The notes beneath the pieces are model-generated. The model did not search any database and was not told the DNA's origin. It saw only the letters and a program-made list of their open reading frames with translations. Below are positions 13,260 through 22,060 of a stretch of DNA of 64,000 nt, piece by piece (the stretch's first letter is position 1; the number at the start of each line of letters is the position of its first letter). The translations under genes were made by a program, and so were the position numbers. The stretch covers positions 744,001-808,000 of the forward strand of contig PTFA01000314.1 in NCBI GenBank assembly GCA_003342895.1. Reading direction: 5' to 3'. Origin of the DNA: Casuarius casuarius. Lineage: Eukaryota; Chordata; Aves; Casuariiformes; Casuariidae.

Positions 13260-13791
13260 GAAAGTGACATTTGTTTCCAAATAAAACCTATAGGACATAG
13301 AGCTTTTGAGCCCAGAAATAGTAAAAAGTAAAATAAAAAGTAAATTTACACTCCTCTCTTTTTCCGGACTTGGAACAGTCTCAAAGGACATTAATTACAC
13401 TCTCCAAAGATTCACCAGCTTGGAGAGTTTGCTGGCAAGGTATATTTCCCAGCATAGATTAAAGCAAAGCATGAAAAGAAGTACAAACACAGGATACTGA
13501 ATCTCTGATGCTTTTAAAGCTGGTAATGTATGAGGTAACTCTTCTTATCCTACCCAACTCACACACACTAAAAATGCTTAGAAATGGTACCATGCAGCTG
13601 TCACTGTTTCACACATACAAATTCAACNTTTTTCATGACATAACATACAGTTACCATGGATATTTCCCCATTCTTAGTATACTGGGGGGGGGAAGTGAAA
13701 GTCTGTTTTCCAATGCACAGTGATCTTGAGCAAATGTTGACTCTCCAGCGACAGCCAACATACTGGCTACCACAAAGATGACTTGACTTTA

Positions 13792-13820
13792 CCCAGATTA
13801 TTGCAGATGAATAATCTGGG
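13792..13820. repeat. Perfect 11-bp hairpin
   Basis: The arms CCCAGATTATT (13,792-13,802) and AATAATCTGGG (13,810-13,820) are perfectly complementary around a 7-nt loop. No function is assigned. Confidence 0.9.
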
Positions 13821-15397
13821 CTCTACTTAAGACTAGAATTGTGTTGCTATGTGCCAGGATGATCAATACTCCGAGAATCTTGTGAACCACATATAGGCAG
13901 CAGAGAATTGAAGTTGGCTCGAGACCCACATCCTACCTAACAGCAACAGCTCAGAATCAGTTTTCAGTTTAAGATAAATTAAGTAACAGAAAAGGTGCAA
14001 AGTGGACCTACTGGCAAAAAAAGGGCGGAGGAGAAGGGAAGGGTTAAGATGCACATTCCTTCTAAAAAGACAAAAACGAACATGGCATGGCTTCTTTAGC
14101 TTACCATCAGAGAGGTTAAGCACCCAGGGGAAAGAAAGGCTATTAAATCCAAACTAATGGTTGCCCAGAAACAAGTATGCATTAGACCAGCTGTTAATTA
14201 GCAAGTGCTAGACATCACAGTAAGTTCCTAAAAGACAACAGGGAAGTTATGAAGCTTTCCACTTGGACCAGCAGGGAGAAGAAAGAGCTAACACTTATGT
14301 CACAACCTGGCAAACTTGCACCTGGGCTCATGTGAAATTGCTTCCTATTATTGTAGGAGACAGGGTTCTGAAATCTACTTAAGTAAAGATGCCTCTAGTC
14401 ACTAATGTCCCCTTGTAAACTGAGTCAGAAAACTTGAAGCCAGTTCATTATTGAAAGACTCCATTGTTAAGAAAATCTGGCCAAAACCAATTTACATTGA
14501 AATCACTCAGTAGAGGTGNTGGTCAACTGAAAACGCATTTTCAAATGAACAAGTCATTTACCAAAAAAGAAAGAAGACTGGCAGTGCTTATAGTAGCACC
14601 AAGCATAATTAACAAAGTTAAATCCCTGAGACAGTAACAGGGCAGGACCAGGACACCCAGTGGTACAGGACACCCTACCTTCCCCATTTTCCTCTCCAGG
14701 TTTGTCAAGTTCTCTGGGGTGTACCAAGTGCTACTCATCCACATACTGCATATTCCACAAGCATAATTATTTTCACTAAACCTAGCCTGTTTCTCAAACA
14801 AAGATTTCATGACAGATTTCTGTAAGGAAGTTGTGTGTCACTATTTCTTCTTTTCTCTTGCAAGACATACTACTAAGGTATATTTACTAGCTGATCACTA
14901 CCAAACGTTGTTATAAATTATTTAAAGCACAGCCATCAAAATAACTGAGCTAGGTACTGCTTATTTGTGACTGCGCATTTGTTTGCTTGCTGATTTGCAA
15001 TAACTAGTCTCCCATAGAAGGCTTCACAGCCATTACTGTGAGTTAGAGTAGTCCTGCAACATTATATTGTTCTGGTTTAATTGTATCTCTCACAAGTACA
15101 GCAAATCTGGATTTCTTCATTTCATACTTCTAGGCAAATCCTGGGCAGATATCCAGCCACATAAGAAAGAGCAGAGTATTTTAAGACGCACAAATTAAAG
15201 TAAAAAAATGTTTCGGGGAGCAACCCCTGCCATAGGGGGTGTGTGAGGGAGGGGAAAATCAATTCACTAAAGTGGTGAACAACTAGTCAAAGAGGGGCTT
15301 TAGCAGACTAATTGGGGAAGTGCATTAAGGGTTCTAATGGTCAGTCACTTCCAGCTCATGAAAGACTTTCCTAGTACAAATTGTGTAATATTACATT

Positions 15398-15521
15398 GCA
15401 TTACTCAAACAATATCATGTAATCCCCAATAACCCCAAGCCTATATCCACATCCTCCAGGAGATACAGTCTAGAAGTTGCCAGCTCTGCTGCTGAATTAC
15501 TAAAAACCTCTTACACACCAG
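15398..15521. repeat. Left copy of host flank repeated at far end of provirus
   Basis: These 124 bp directly abut the CAACA end of the LTR and recur at 19,202-19,325 with four mismatches (three clustered near 15,463-15,468 and one near 15,510). The copy at the right continues without interruption into different host DNA. This is host sequence at the integration point, not LTR. A retroviral target-site duplication is only 4-6 bp, so a 124-bp repeat needs another explanation. Confidence 0.93.
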
Positions 15522-15639
15522 TGTTGCGGACTGAAGGAGTCGTTTAGGACTACCTCCCTCCCCTTGCGACCAACAACCAAGTTCGCGATGCGTTTGGACT
15601 GAATTAAGGTGAAATGACACCAGCCACCCAGTTTTATGA

Positions 15640-15645
15640 TTTATT
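15640..15645 (-). terminator. LTR polyadenylation signal AATAAA
   Basis: A perfect AATAAA on the minus strand, about 240 bp downstream of the TATA box and 120 bp before the LTR end. This is the expected place for the end of R. Confidence 0.8.
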
Positions 15646-15753
15646 AACACAAAATACAAGGCCTGTATTTAGGAATGATAACTCAATGGCAATTACTTCA
15701 ACTAGATAAACAAGTCCCGTGCTGCCTGTTTTGAACAGATCTTATCAACATTC

Positions 15754-15756
<3 letters not shown>

Positions 15757-15790
<34 letters not shown>
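15757..15790. repeat. (GA)17 microsatellite inside the LTR
   Basis: Thirty-four bp of pure GA on the plus strand (TC on the proviral strand), lying within the predicted R region. It is expanded and likely polymorphic. Confidence 0.97.
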
Positions 15791-15792
<2 letters not shown>

Positions 15793-15884
15793 ACCACCTG
15801 TGGATCCAGCAGCATCCTGTTGGTCACCTTCACCCTGGGTGTCTTGGCAGTGTGGGGGTCCCATCTGATGGTAGGTGGATCCCC

Positions 15885-15892
15885 TTTTTATA
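15885..15892 (-). promoter_or_regulatory. LTR TATA box
   Basis: TATAAAAA on the minus strand, followed by GGGGATCC. The start of transcription would be about 25 bp further on (near 15,860). This promoter would read out of the provirus leftward into host DNA. Confidence 0.75.
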
Positions 15893-16204
15893 CAGTCCAA
15901 GTCCCAAAGTCTCTGCCCAATTCCAAGAAACTTCATGCATATGCATGGTGGGCGTGATGAGGCGTGGTCTGGTTTGGCGCGGGCTCGGTGCGTCCTGGGT
16001 GGTTGCAGGGAGACCACTTTGGGGGTTGCAGCANACAAGACCTTCCCCTTGGTAGCACTCGTCTTCTTCCTGAAGTCTTCATTGCCTTCGTCCACGGTGG
16101 TGGTATGAGATAGAGAGAGCTCAGAAGGAAGCACAGAAAAAGTAGAAGTGTGCACGGTAGTTATGAACAATTATTAACAATGCCTACTTTAAACAATAAT
16201 CATG

Positions 16205-16313
16205 TCTAAAACTAACCAATTTTGCAAACAATAACTTCTTTTAACAATAACATATCTAAAGAACAATATCTTAACATATTTAAAGTTAACAATAACATAT
16301 CTAAAACTAACCA
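16205..16313 (-). repeat. U3 short direct repeats (enhancer-like)
   Basis: TCTAAAACTAACCA (plus-strand reading) occurs at 16,205-16,218 and 16,300-16,313. TAACAATAACATATCTAAA occurs at 16,242-16,260 and 16,287-16,305. Overlapping short repeats in U3 are typical of retroviral enhancers. The function here is inferred. Confidence 0.6.
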
Positions 16314-16387
16314 GACCAAAATGCGTCCCAGGCCAAGTCTGAGGATTTGCCTACGGCTCTGGGGGATCAGTGGAGGAAAGCGATCAT

Positions 16388-16645
16388 CTACATCAACAAC
16401 TGCAAGGCAAACAAAGGCATAATCAAAAGAACAGTTACAGCGATAGCTAAAAGAACAAGTGCTCCAACATGAACTAATATAGCTCTATACAACATCTTGT
16501 TTTCCATTCTCCTGGTGGTATAATCCACCAATGTATTTGTCGTCCAAGTTGTGACGGGGGAGTATCTCTTCTCTGTTATTCTCAGGGCTTCAGCAATGCA
16601 AAGATGGTTGTGGATTGCTGATTGTGGCCCTCGTGGTGCATGCAT
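16388..16645 (-). other. 85-codon open frame between env and U3
   Basis: The frame starts in the non-env 3' region and runs about 107 bp into the LTR. The first half is polar. The last 30 residues are strongly hydrophobic (AILVHVGALVLLAIAVTVLL), like a membrane segment. It overlaps the candidate polypurine tract. It could be an accessory or captured reading frame, a displaced fragment of an env tail, or chance. The lack of lesions over 85 codons contrasts with the broken env next to it, but the length alone is not significant. Confidence 0.35.
16495..16512 (-). other. Candidate polypurine tract
   Basis: On the minus strand GGAGAATGGAAAACAAGA directly precedes TGTTGTATAG, the proposed U3 start. 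Two bases interrupt the purines. This is the priming site for plus-strand DNA synthesis in retroviruses, and it supports the LTR boundary only weakly. Confidence 0.45.
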
Positions 16646-16924
16646 GGTTTGAGCCTGAGTACTCTGGTCACCTCACGGGTTTTGTTGTTTTCTACCCACT
16701 AAGTTTCCGGTGGGTCACCAGGACCAGTTTTACACGATAAACATATTATAGCTACAGTTCTTAAGTCAGCTGTGCAAAAGCAAATTGCAGAGTACATCCT
16801 AGGGTTTCTTTACAAAAAATCTGGATTATAGCTGCCCTAATCTCTATCGCCTATCTCCTTGCCATTCTTCCGCGCCTAACCATACACTCCACTTCGTGAG
16901 TTAAAAAGGTTCCTCGGCCTGGTC

Positions 16925-18643
16925 TTAAATTGCTCTTTCAGCATTAAGGACATCGATTAGGTCCTTCTCGTCCTCCTCCTTTGGTAGGGGAGTATAATTA
17001 GTCAGTTGGATCATTTGCATGTTAACAGTTTTTCATTATATTTGATTTTACACAAGATATTGCTATGCTTATGATAATTATAATCACAATGAACATTACC
17101 ACATATTGTATCAAACTTTGAATCCAACCAGTGGCACTGAGCCCACACCAACTGAGTATTTTTGAAAGCCAGTTAGAATTCATTGATTCTCAGAGCTCAC
17201 GGGTGTCTTTTGCCACTTGTCATATCTTCTCTAGTTGGACATTGAGGTCCAGTGTAACATTAGGGATATGGACACAGCAATTAGTACTGGAGAGGTTCAA
17301 GTAACCACAAAGCCCATTTTGATGTACCATCATTAAGTCTAGTGCCATGCTGTATTGAAGAGCTGTTTTTGACGTAGCTTGCAACTGCTGATTAAGCAAC
17401 TGTATACTAGTTTCAGTAGCATTAGCTAGTTTTCCTACTTGACAAGCTAACTTACTTAACCATATTCGCATTAGCATGGTAGCAGACCCAAATCCCCAGA
17501 ATCCTTCCGTTCCCCAGGCTATGCAGGTGGCTGCCCCTGGGTCTTGCCACCCCCAGGCTATGCAGGTGGCTGCCCCTGGGTCTTGCCACCCCTCTACATC
17601 TCTGTCCAGTGTTATCTTCGCCCATTTCGTGCGAGCTATCCAGTGAGGTTGGACAGGAATCTGTTTCCACGTGGGACAAAATGTCAGGAGTCCCAAGGCA
17701 CATTGGAGTTCAGGTAACCCAGCCCATAAAGAAGTATACATATAACCATCATTGCAGGCCCAGATCAAACCAGCCAGAGCGTCACCAGAGGCAACATGAC
17801 AGTCGTTAGGAGGTGCAAAATTTGCACTCACTGATTTGTATGCTATGCTGTGGTTTCGGCACAAACCGCTTATTTTTAAGATGATATAAACTGGCCAATA
17901 GTATTTAACGCAATCGTATTGTTTCCAGTTAGAGCAATTTATTATGCTTTGGCAAGATCACAACGCTGACTTTTTTGATACTGAGGCAAAAGAGAATCCT
18001 GGTTCAAATGGTGTGAAATCCTGATTGTCTAACCCAAACCAGACAGAAATATTTCTGGGCTTTTTCCTCTTGGAACAATCTTGTCCTCTGTTCCATTGAA
18101 TGCACCAGGTTGTATTTANGGGTTGATTATACTGTAGGATGTTAGTTGCTCATCCCCAGGGTTGTAAATCTGTTGTTCCCCACAAAAATCATATTGCAGG
18201 TAGAAGTTACATTTAAACCTTCTCCATAATATGTACAGTTTGTGTGACTGATGGTGGAAAAATTGAATGGTTGATTAAATTGCACAGGAACTCGCCTTCT
18301 ATCTGAGGAATAAGGATTCACTATTTCAAGGATACCCCGGGTATTCCACAGTCATAGCAAGATTCCTACTATGTCTGTGGGAAGAATACCCATGGGAAGG
18401 GGGGTCTTCTACAGATTGAGGCATAGGCAAGCAGGCAGTAATACTAGATTCATTGAGGGCAGTTGCAAACTCCTTTATCAAGGCTAGAATTAAGTTATCC
18501 TCCAAACCATGGGTGGCTTGGGTTGATAAAGTTCNCTTAGTTTTACCTCAAGTGTATTCCTGATTCTGGCAGCAGATTTGCCATAGCGCATATAAGCGTA
18601 CTAAACCAAGATATATCTTTCCAGCACAAGTTAAAAATGCCAT
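16925..18643 (-). pseudogene. env: env pseudogene (surface + transmembrane subunits)
   Basis: The frame can be followed from an ATG at 18,641-18,643 to a TAA at 16,925-16,927, about 570 codons, a normal env length. An N-terminal hydrophobic leader comes first. It is followed by a cysteine-rich surface part with several N-X-S/T sites, a transmembrane part with [15 protein letters not shown] then a CC pair and IPN, a hydrophobic anchor ([13 protein letters not shown]), and a short charged tail. Lesions from the 5' side are a stop near 18,545, frameshifts near 18,335 and 18,150, a stop near 17,965, stops at 17,220 and about 17,185, and a frameshift near 17,020. The longest intact piece is 214 codons (17,220-17,864). 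A clear furin site is not visible at the expected subunit junction. No functional product is possible. Confidence 0.88.
17512..17589. repeat. 39-bp in-frame tandem duplication within env
   Basis: Two identical 39-bp units (17,512-17,550 and 17,551-17,589) encode two copies of a 13-residue segment containing [13 protein letters not shown]. The frame is kept. The unit lies just before the fusion-peptide-like glycine and phenylalanine-rich stretch. Identity between units suggests a recent slippage event or a collapsed variable repeat. Confidence 0.95.
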
Positions 18644-18810
18644 TCTTAGCTGTTGCGTTTTCAATAAAGTTAATTATGATCGTAGCACACAACTACAAAA
18701 ACAATAAAAATAACTATTATAACTACAACAGGTAGTGTCCGTTGAGGACACTCAAGCTCGACATAAGACAAGTCGTCTTTCCCAGTGCCCTCTTCCTTTT
18801 GTTCTGTGGT

Positions 18811-18832
18811 CCTGTAAAGGGAAGGGAATCAG
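18811..18832 (-). other. Candidate splice acceptor for env mRNA
   Basis: On the minus strand CCTGATTCCCTTCCCTTTACAG|G lies between the integrase stop and the env ATG. A strong pyrimidine tract with CAG in this position is what a spliced env message needs. Confidence 0.55.
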
Positions 18833-18873
18833 GTTCAGACCTCACAGTATGACCACACTTTGACATTGTTGAC

Positions 18874-19201
18874 CTAAAAGGAAGGGACAATCCATCTGGT
18901 ATGGATTCTATGATCTTTCCCATGGACATCGGTAGCTACCCATGCATACAGATTTTTTTGAAGCTTTCAGTACTAGCAGTATTTGTCCCACAGTGAGCAA
19001 GTCCACTAGAACTGGTTGTCCTGGGTAATACAAGGGATTCCTCGGGTTCTTATTCTCCCTAGTCCCAGATTAAGAGGGATGAAGGATTAGGGCAAAAAGC
19101 AGCAAGTCTGGGGCAACCATTTACTCCCCATCGTCCATTGACTTTAGTTACTGCATCGGATATTTGTCGTGCCCATCCGGGATNGTGTGGTCTCAGGGTT
19201 C
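18874..19201 (-). pseudogene. pol: pol remnant: integrase C-terminal domain
   Basis: On the minus strand the region ends with HTRWIVPSF and a TAG at 18,874-18,876. Upstream in the same region is YYPGQPVLVDLLTVGQILL, the SH3-like DNA-binding domain typical of retroviral integrase. Further upstream is NGRWGVNGCPRLAAFCPNP, probably the linker after the catalytic core. At least two frameshifts separate these pieces. The catalytic D,D-35-E core and everything upstream is missing, because the element breaks off at 19,201. Confidence 0.82.
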
Positions 19202-19325
19202 GCATTACTCAAACAATATCATGTAATCCCCAATAACCCCAAGCCTATATCCACATCCTCCAGGAGGTACCATCTAGAAGTTGCCAGCTCTGCTGCTGAA
19301 TTACTAAAAACCTTTTACACACCAG
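19202..19325. repeat. Right copy of host flank = empty integration site
   Basis: This is 124 bp matching 15,398-15,521 with four differences. Where the left copy meets the LTR (CACACCAG), this copy runs straight on into TAAAGATGG and further host DNA. It therefore looks like the unoccupied target site. Its left edge joins the truncated pol sequence directly, with no run of N. Confidence 0.93.
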
Positions 19326-19604
19326 TAAAGATGGAATGTAATGCTTTCATGTTCTCTGAGGCTTTTCAAGACAGCAGTGCTGGTATGCCCCAACTGTTCT
19401 CTCATTTTTTGTTCATTAAACATAATAATTTGTAAGAATAAACAGTGATGCAAACCCCAGCTGCCCACCTCCCGGGAGAGTGCATCAGCATTAAAAATAC
19501 AGCACACCTCAAGGTGTAAGAGGAGATGAAGTGTTCTCCTTTTTTATTCTGAAGTTGTGCTATTTCACATGGCACAATATGCATCCAATTAGCAACTAAA
19601 ATAC

Positions 19605-19661
19605 CTGCATTCCTGGATAGCAAAGGTGTTGCTGCATTCCGGGTCCTCTTCCTGAAGAACT
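19605..19661 (-). other. Possible coding exon (57 bp), low confidence
   Basis: A very good minus-strand acceptor (TTTACATTTCTTCATATTTCAG) opens a 57-bp segment ending in a modest donor (ATGCAG|GTATTT). One frame reads VLQEEDPECSNTFAIQEC without stops. The segment length is a multiple of three. It lies between the CpG island and the provirus on the strand expected for a leftward gene. The product is not recognised. Confidence 0.22.
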
Positions 19662-21472
19662 CTGAAATATGAAGAAATGTAAAATACTCCATGGAGCAGA
19701 GCTGAGAAATCAAGTTTTACCCTGTGGTACTCTAGAAAACAGCCCTTACTTGCCTTCCACGGAAGAGTTTTTTATTCACAAGAAGTGGAAAAGTTTCAGT
19801 AAAAGCTAATAAGAAGACCCTAGAATATCCTATAGACAGCCCCACAGTTTCAAGACCTGGGAAACAGTTGTGTTCAAAACCTCTCAGAGAGGTGAGGGAT
19901 TTGAACACATCTCACGTGCCGGAATAGCAGAATGAAAAAAAAGATGCGAATCACTGAGCTAACAGACAGACTGCTAGCCATGGCATCATACAAGGACCTT
20001 AGTTATTTAGCAGTCAAAAGTTAGGCAATTCAGCACTCTGTCAAAATATTCAAACCTTCTTTCTGTATTCAAATTGGCACGCCAAAAAANTTTTTTTAAT
20101 TAAAAATAAAAATACAGCTGTTCACGTAAAGCTTAAGGAAGCCCCTGAATGTTCAAGTCCCATTTTAAAAAGCATCTTGTACAGATAAAGCCACACTTAT
20201 AAGGCTAGTGCTAAAATATAAACAGGTAATTCATTGGGTTTTCCAAGGATACCCAAGTTAGACTTTGTAAGGAAGTTCCATCTGGTTTTGAAATACCTGC
20301 CCCTGTTTCCACACCCCTGGCTCTTGTCTATATTTACTTTAAATCTTTCAGGCAAGGACTGCTGCTGACTAGAACAATGGAGTCCTGATCTCAGTAGGGG
20401 CCTGCAGGCATTCCTTTGATGCAGACTATAACAAGTTTATAGAAAGGAAACAGACTGTTCTTCAGCAGCTGGACTAAGTTTGAATAAGCAGCCACCTATT
20501 TCTAGCACTAAAAACACAAGGGGACAGGCAATACAATCTTTGATCTATGCTTGCCTAACAAAAAAGGACTGTTTTGACAGGTTAATTTCTAATCAAAAGG
20601 ATTATTTAGACTGTTTATTGCAGCTAACAGTAGTGAAAAACATTTTATTAAATTCATATGCTGGTGAACTGTCAGCACTTATTTTAGCCTGTGTGCAGTG
20701 CAGCTTTCAGCACTATTGATCATGAAATTTTAATATAATACTTGGAAACATTCACTGGTATTTCAAGAACACCATCAGATTGATTTAGAACTTAGCTGCC
20801 CCCCAGAGACAAGCCCTTATTGTCTGGTATCCTCCCCTCCATTTTCAGCTCAGCAGGTTATTGCATAAAAAGTTGCTTGAGGTTTGGGTTTACTCATAAC
20901 CTATGGGCCATGCNGGCATTTACACTATCACCCATTACTGAAGTTCTGCATTTCTCAACAGTTCTCTGTTGCTCTATAGATTTATTTCACTTTTATCGGC
21001 TTTGATGCCGTTATGCTGGGCTTTGTTTTCCTCAGCTCCATGCAACAGTGAAAACCCAATATAATCAAGTTTTCTCACAACTAAACGCATCCAAATCTGA
21101 AATTATAATACTTTGTCACCCCGCTGCCCTCACAATTAATAGCCCACTTCCATTTGCTTTCAACAGAGACAACTTTTGGATAAAACCTTGCCTTCAAGAT
21201 GAATTTATACTGTAACCCTGCCTGGGAACTAAACACACAACATGAAGGCTGTAAGAAAACCCACTATTCTCTCCCCTCACCCTCTCTTATAGCCCATTCT
21301 CCATCTCCTGAATATTGCCCCACTTTGCTGCCATTTGTTTCTCAAGAATGAAATTCTGACTTGCACATTGCTTCTAAATGCCTAAATAAGGCTATTATGC
21401 TAATGTTAATTCCTATTTAATAATAACGCAAACCCTTCTGACACGAGTTAGTTAAAAAACAACCCCCCCCCC

Positions 21473-21503
<31 letters not shown>

Positions 21504-21889
21504 GAGAGAAATCAAACCCCTGACCAATTACACCTGGCTTCTCTAGAGCTAGGGTCCAGGACAAGCTCCCACATAACTTTAAGCAGGAAGGAGGAGTTCC
21601 CAGCAGTTCCACACACACATCACAAATTCTAATAAACTACAAGAAAAAAAGGCCTCAGCTAGAGCAGGCACTCCGGGCACCCACAGTGGCTCTGCCCACC
21701 TCTGGTCCTGTAGCAANTTTCTTGGAGACTCAGCTCCACAGACATCTAACATTTTTACACTTTTCTTAATTTACCTTGATAAAATTACAATACTTCAGCT
21801 TTTAAGATCAAAGCAACTCCGGTCCCCATGAAGCTTCCCCGATCACCTCCAAGGCACATATAGCTGCAGTTCACCTAAGCAACTGTCCC
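19662..21889. other. No gene recognised
   Basis: Unique DNA with a compound homopolymer/microsatellite at 21,463-21,510. If the CpG island starts a leftward gene, this would be part of its first intron. Confidence 0.45.
21463..21510. repeat. Compound (C)11(A)20(GA)n tract
   Basis: Eleven C, about twenty A and about eight GA units in direct succession. Confidence 0.95.
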
Positions 21890-22060
21890 CTCACTACTGC
21901 CGCCGGGGCAGTAACGATGCCCCGGCCCCGCCCTCCCCGGGATAATTGTCTCACCTGCGCACCCACCCCTCCCTCCTAACGGCCGCCCGCGCGCACCTGC
22001 CCCTCCCTCCTAACGGTCGGCGGTGCGTGCCTGTCCCTCCCGGGAAGGGTCCCCCTTCCC
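21890..22060. promoter_or_regulatory. CpG island, probable promoter
   Basis: About 18 CpG in roughly 160 bp at about 70% GC, in a window that is otherwise AT-rich and CpG-poor. It contains two imperfect copies of a C-rich unit (CCCCTCCCTCCTAACGG) and a third partial one. On the minus strand it holds GCGCAG|GTGAGACAA, a near-consensus splice donor with the exon end at 21,955. This is what the first untranslated exon of a leftward gene would look like. A GC-rich minisatellite without promoter activity is the alternative. Confidence 0.5.
21955..22055 (-). other. Possible untranslated first exon
   Basis: Minus-strand sequence from inside the CpG island to the CAG|GTGAGA donor at 21,955/21,954. 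The transcription start is unknown and no TATA box is evident, as usual for CpG-island promoters. No convincing open frame with an ATG is present. Confidence 0.28.

Larger units (their letters stand above)
11174..15397. other. No gene recognised
   Basis: This stretch holds two poly-T runs (12,096-12,110 and 13,242-13,259), a clean hairpin at 13,792-13,820 and scattered N bases. No transposon or exon can be supported. Confidence 0.45.
15522..16494 (-). repeat. 3' LTR
   Basis: On the minus strand it starts TGTTGTATAG and ends GTCCGCAACA, giving a 5-bp TGTTG/CAACA inverted terminus. Inside are a TATA box (15,885-15,892), a poly(A) signal (15,640-15,645) and, between them, the R region with a (TC)17 tract. 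U3 contains repeated AT-rich motifs. The outer (U5) end is firm because host sequence starts there. The inner (U3) end at 16,494 is inferred from the inverted terminus and the adjoining purine-rich stretch, and could be wrong. The length of about 973 bp is long for a simple avian retrovirus. Confidence 0.8.
15522..19201 (-). mobile_element. Endogenous retrovirus, 5'-truncated, minus strand
   Basis: The order on the minus strand is integrase C-terminus, splice-acceptor-like site, env, candidate polypurine tract and 3' LTR. There is no 5' LTR, primer binding site, gag, protease or reverse transcriptase, because the element stops inside the integrase region at a junction with duplicated host sequence. 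Coding regions carry at least nine stops or frameshifts, so the copy is dead and old. The env transmembrane region has the gamma-type CC motif followed by IPN. The integrase end reads TRWIVPSF. This is compatible with an alpharetrovirus-like or gammaretroviral-env avian ERV, but the reverse transcriptase needed to classify it is missing. It is sense to the possible host gene starting at 21.95 kb. Confidence 0.9.

Noticed and set aside
15398..15521. The 124-bp flank repeat as part of the LTR
   Set aside because: The LTR terminus CAACA and its inverted partner lie inside this boundary, and the right copy continues into host DNA without any retroviral end. It is therefore host flank.
15745..16170. 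141-codon open frame in the LTR, minus strand
   Set aside because: It crosses the TATA box and the R region, and ends in a Ser-Leu repeat produced by the (TC)n microsatellite. This is regulatory sequence, not a gene.
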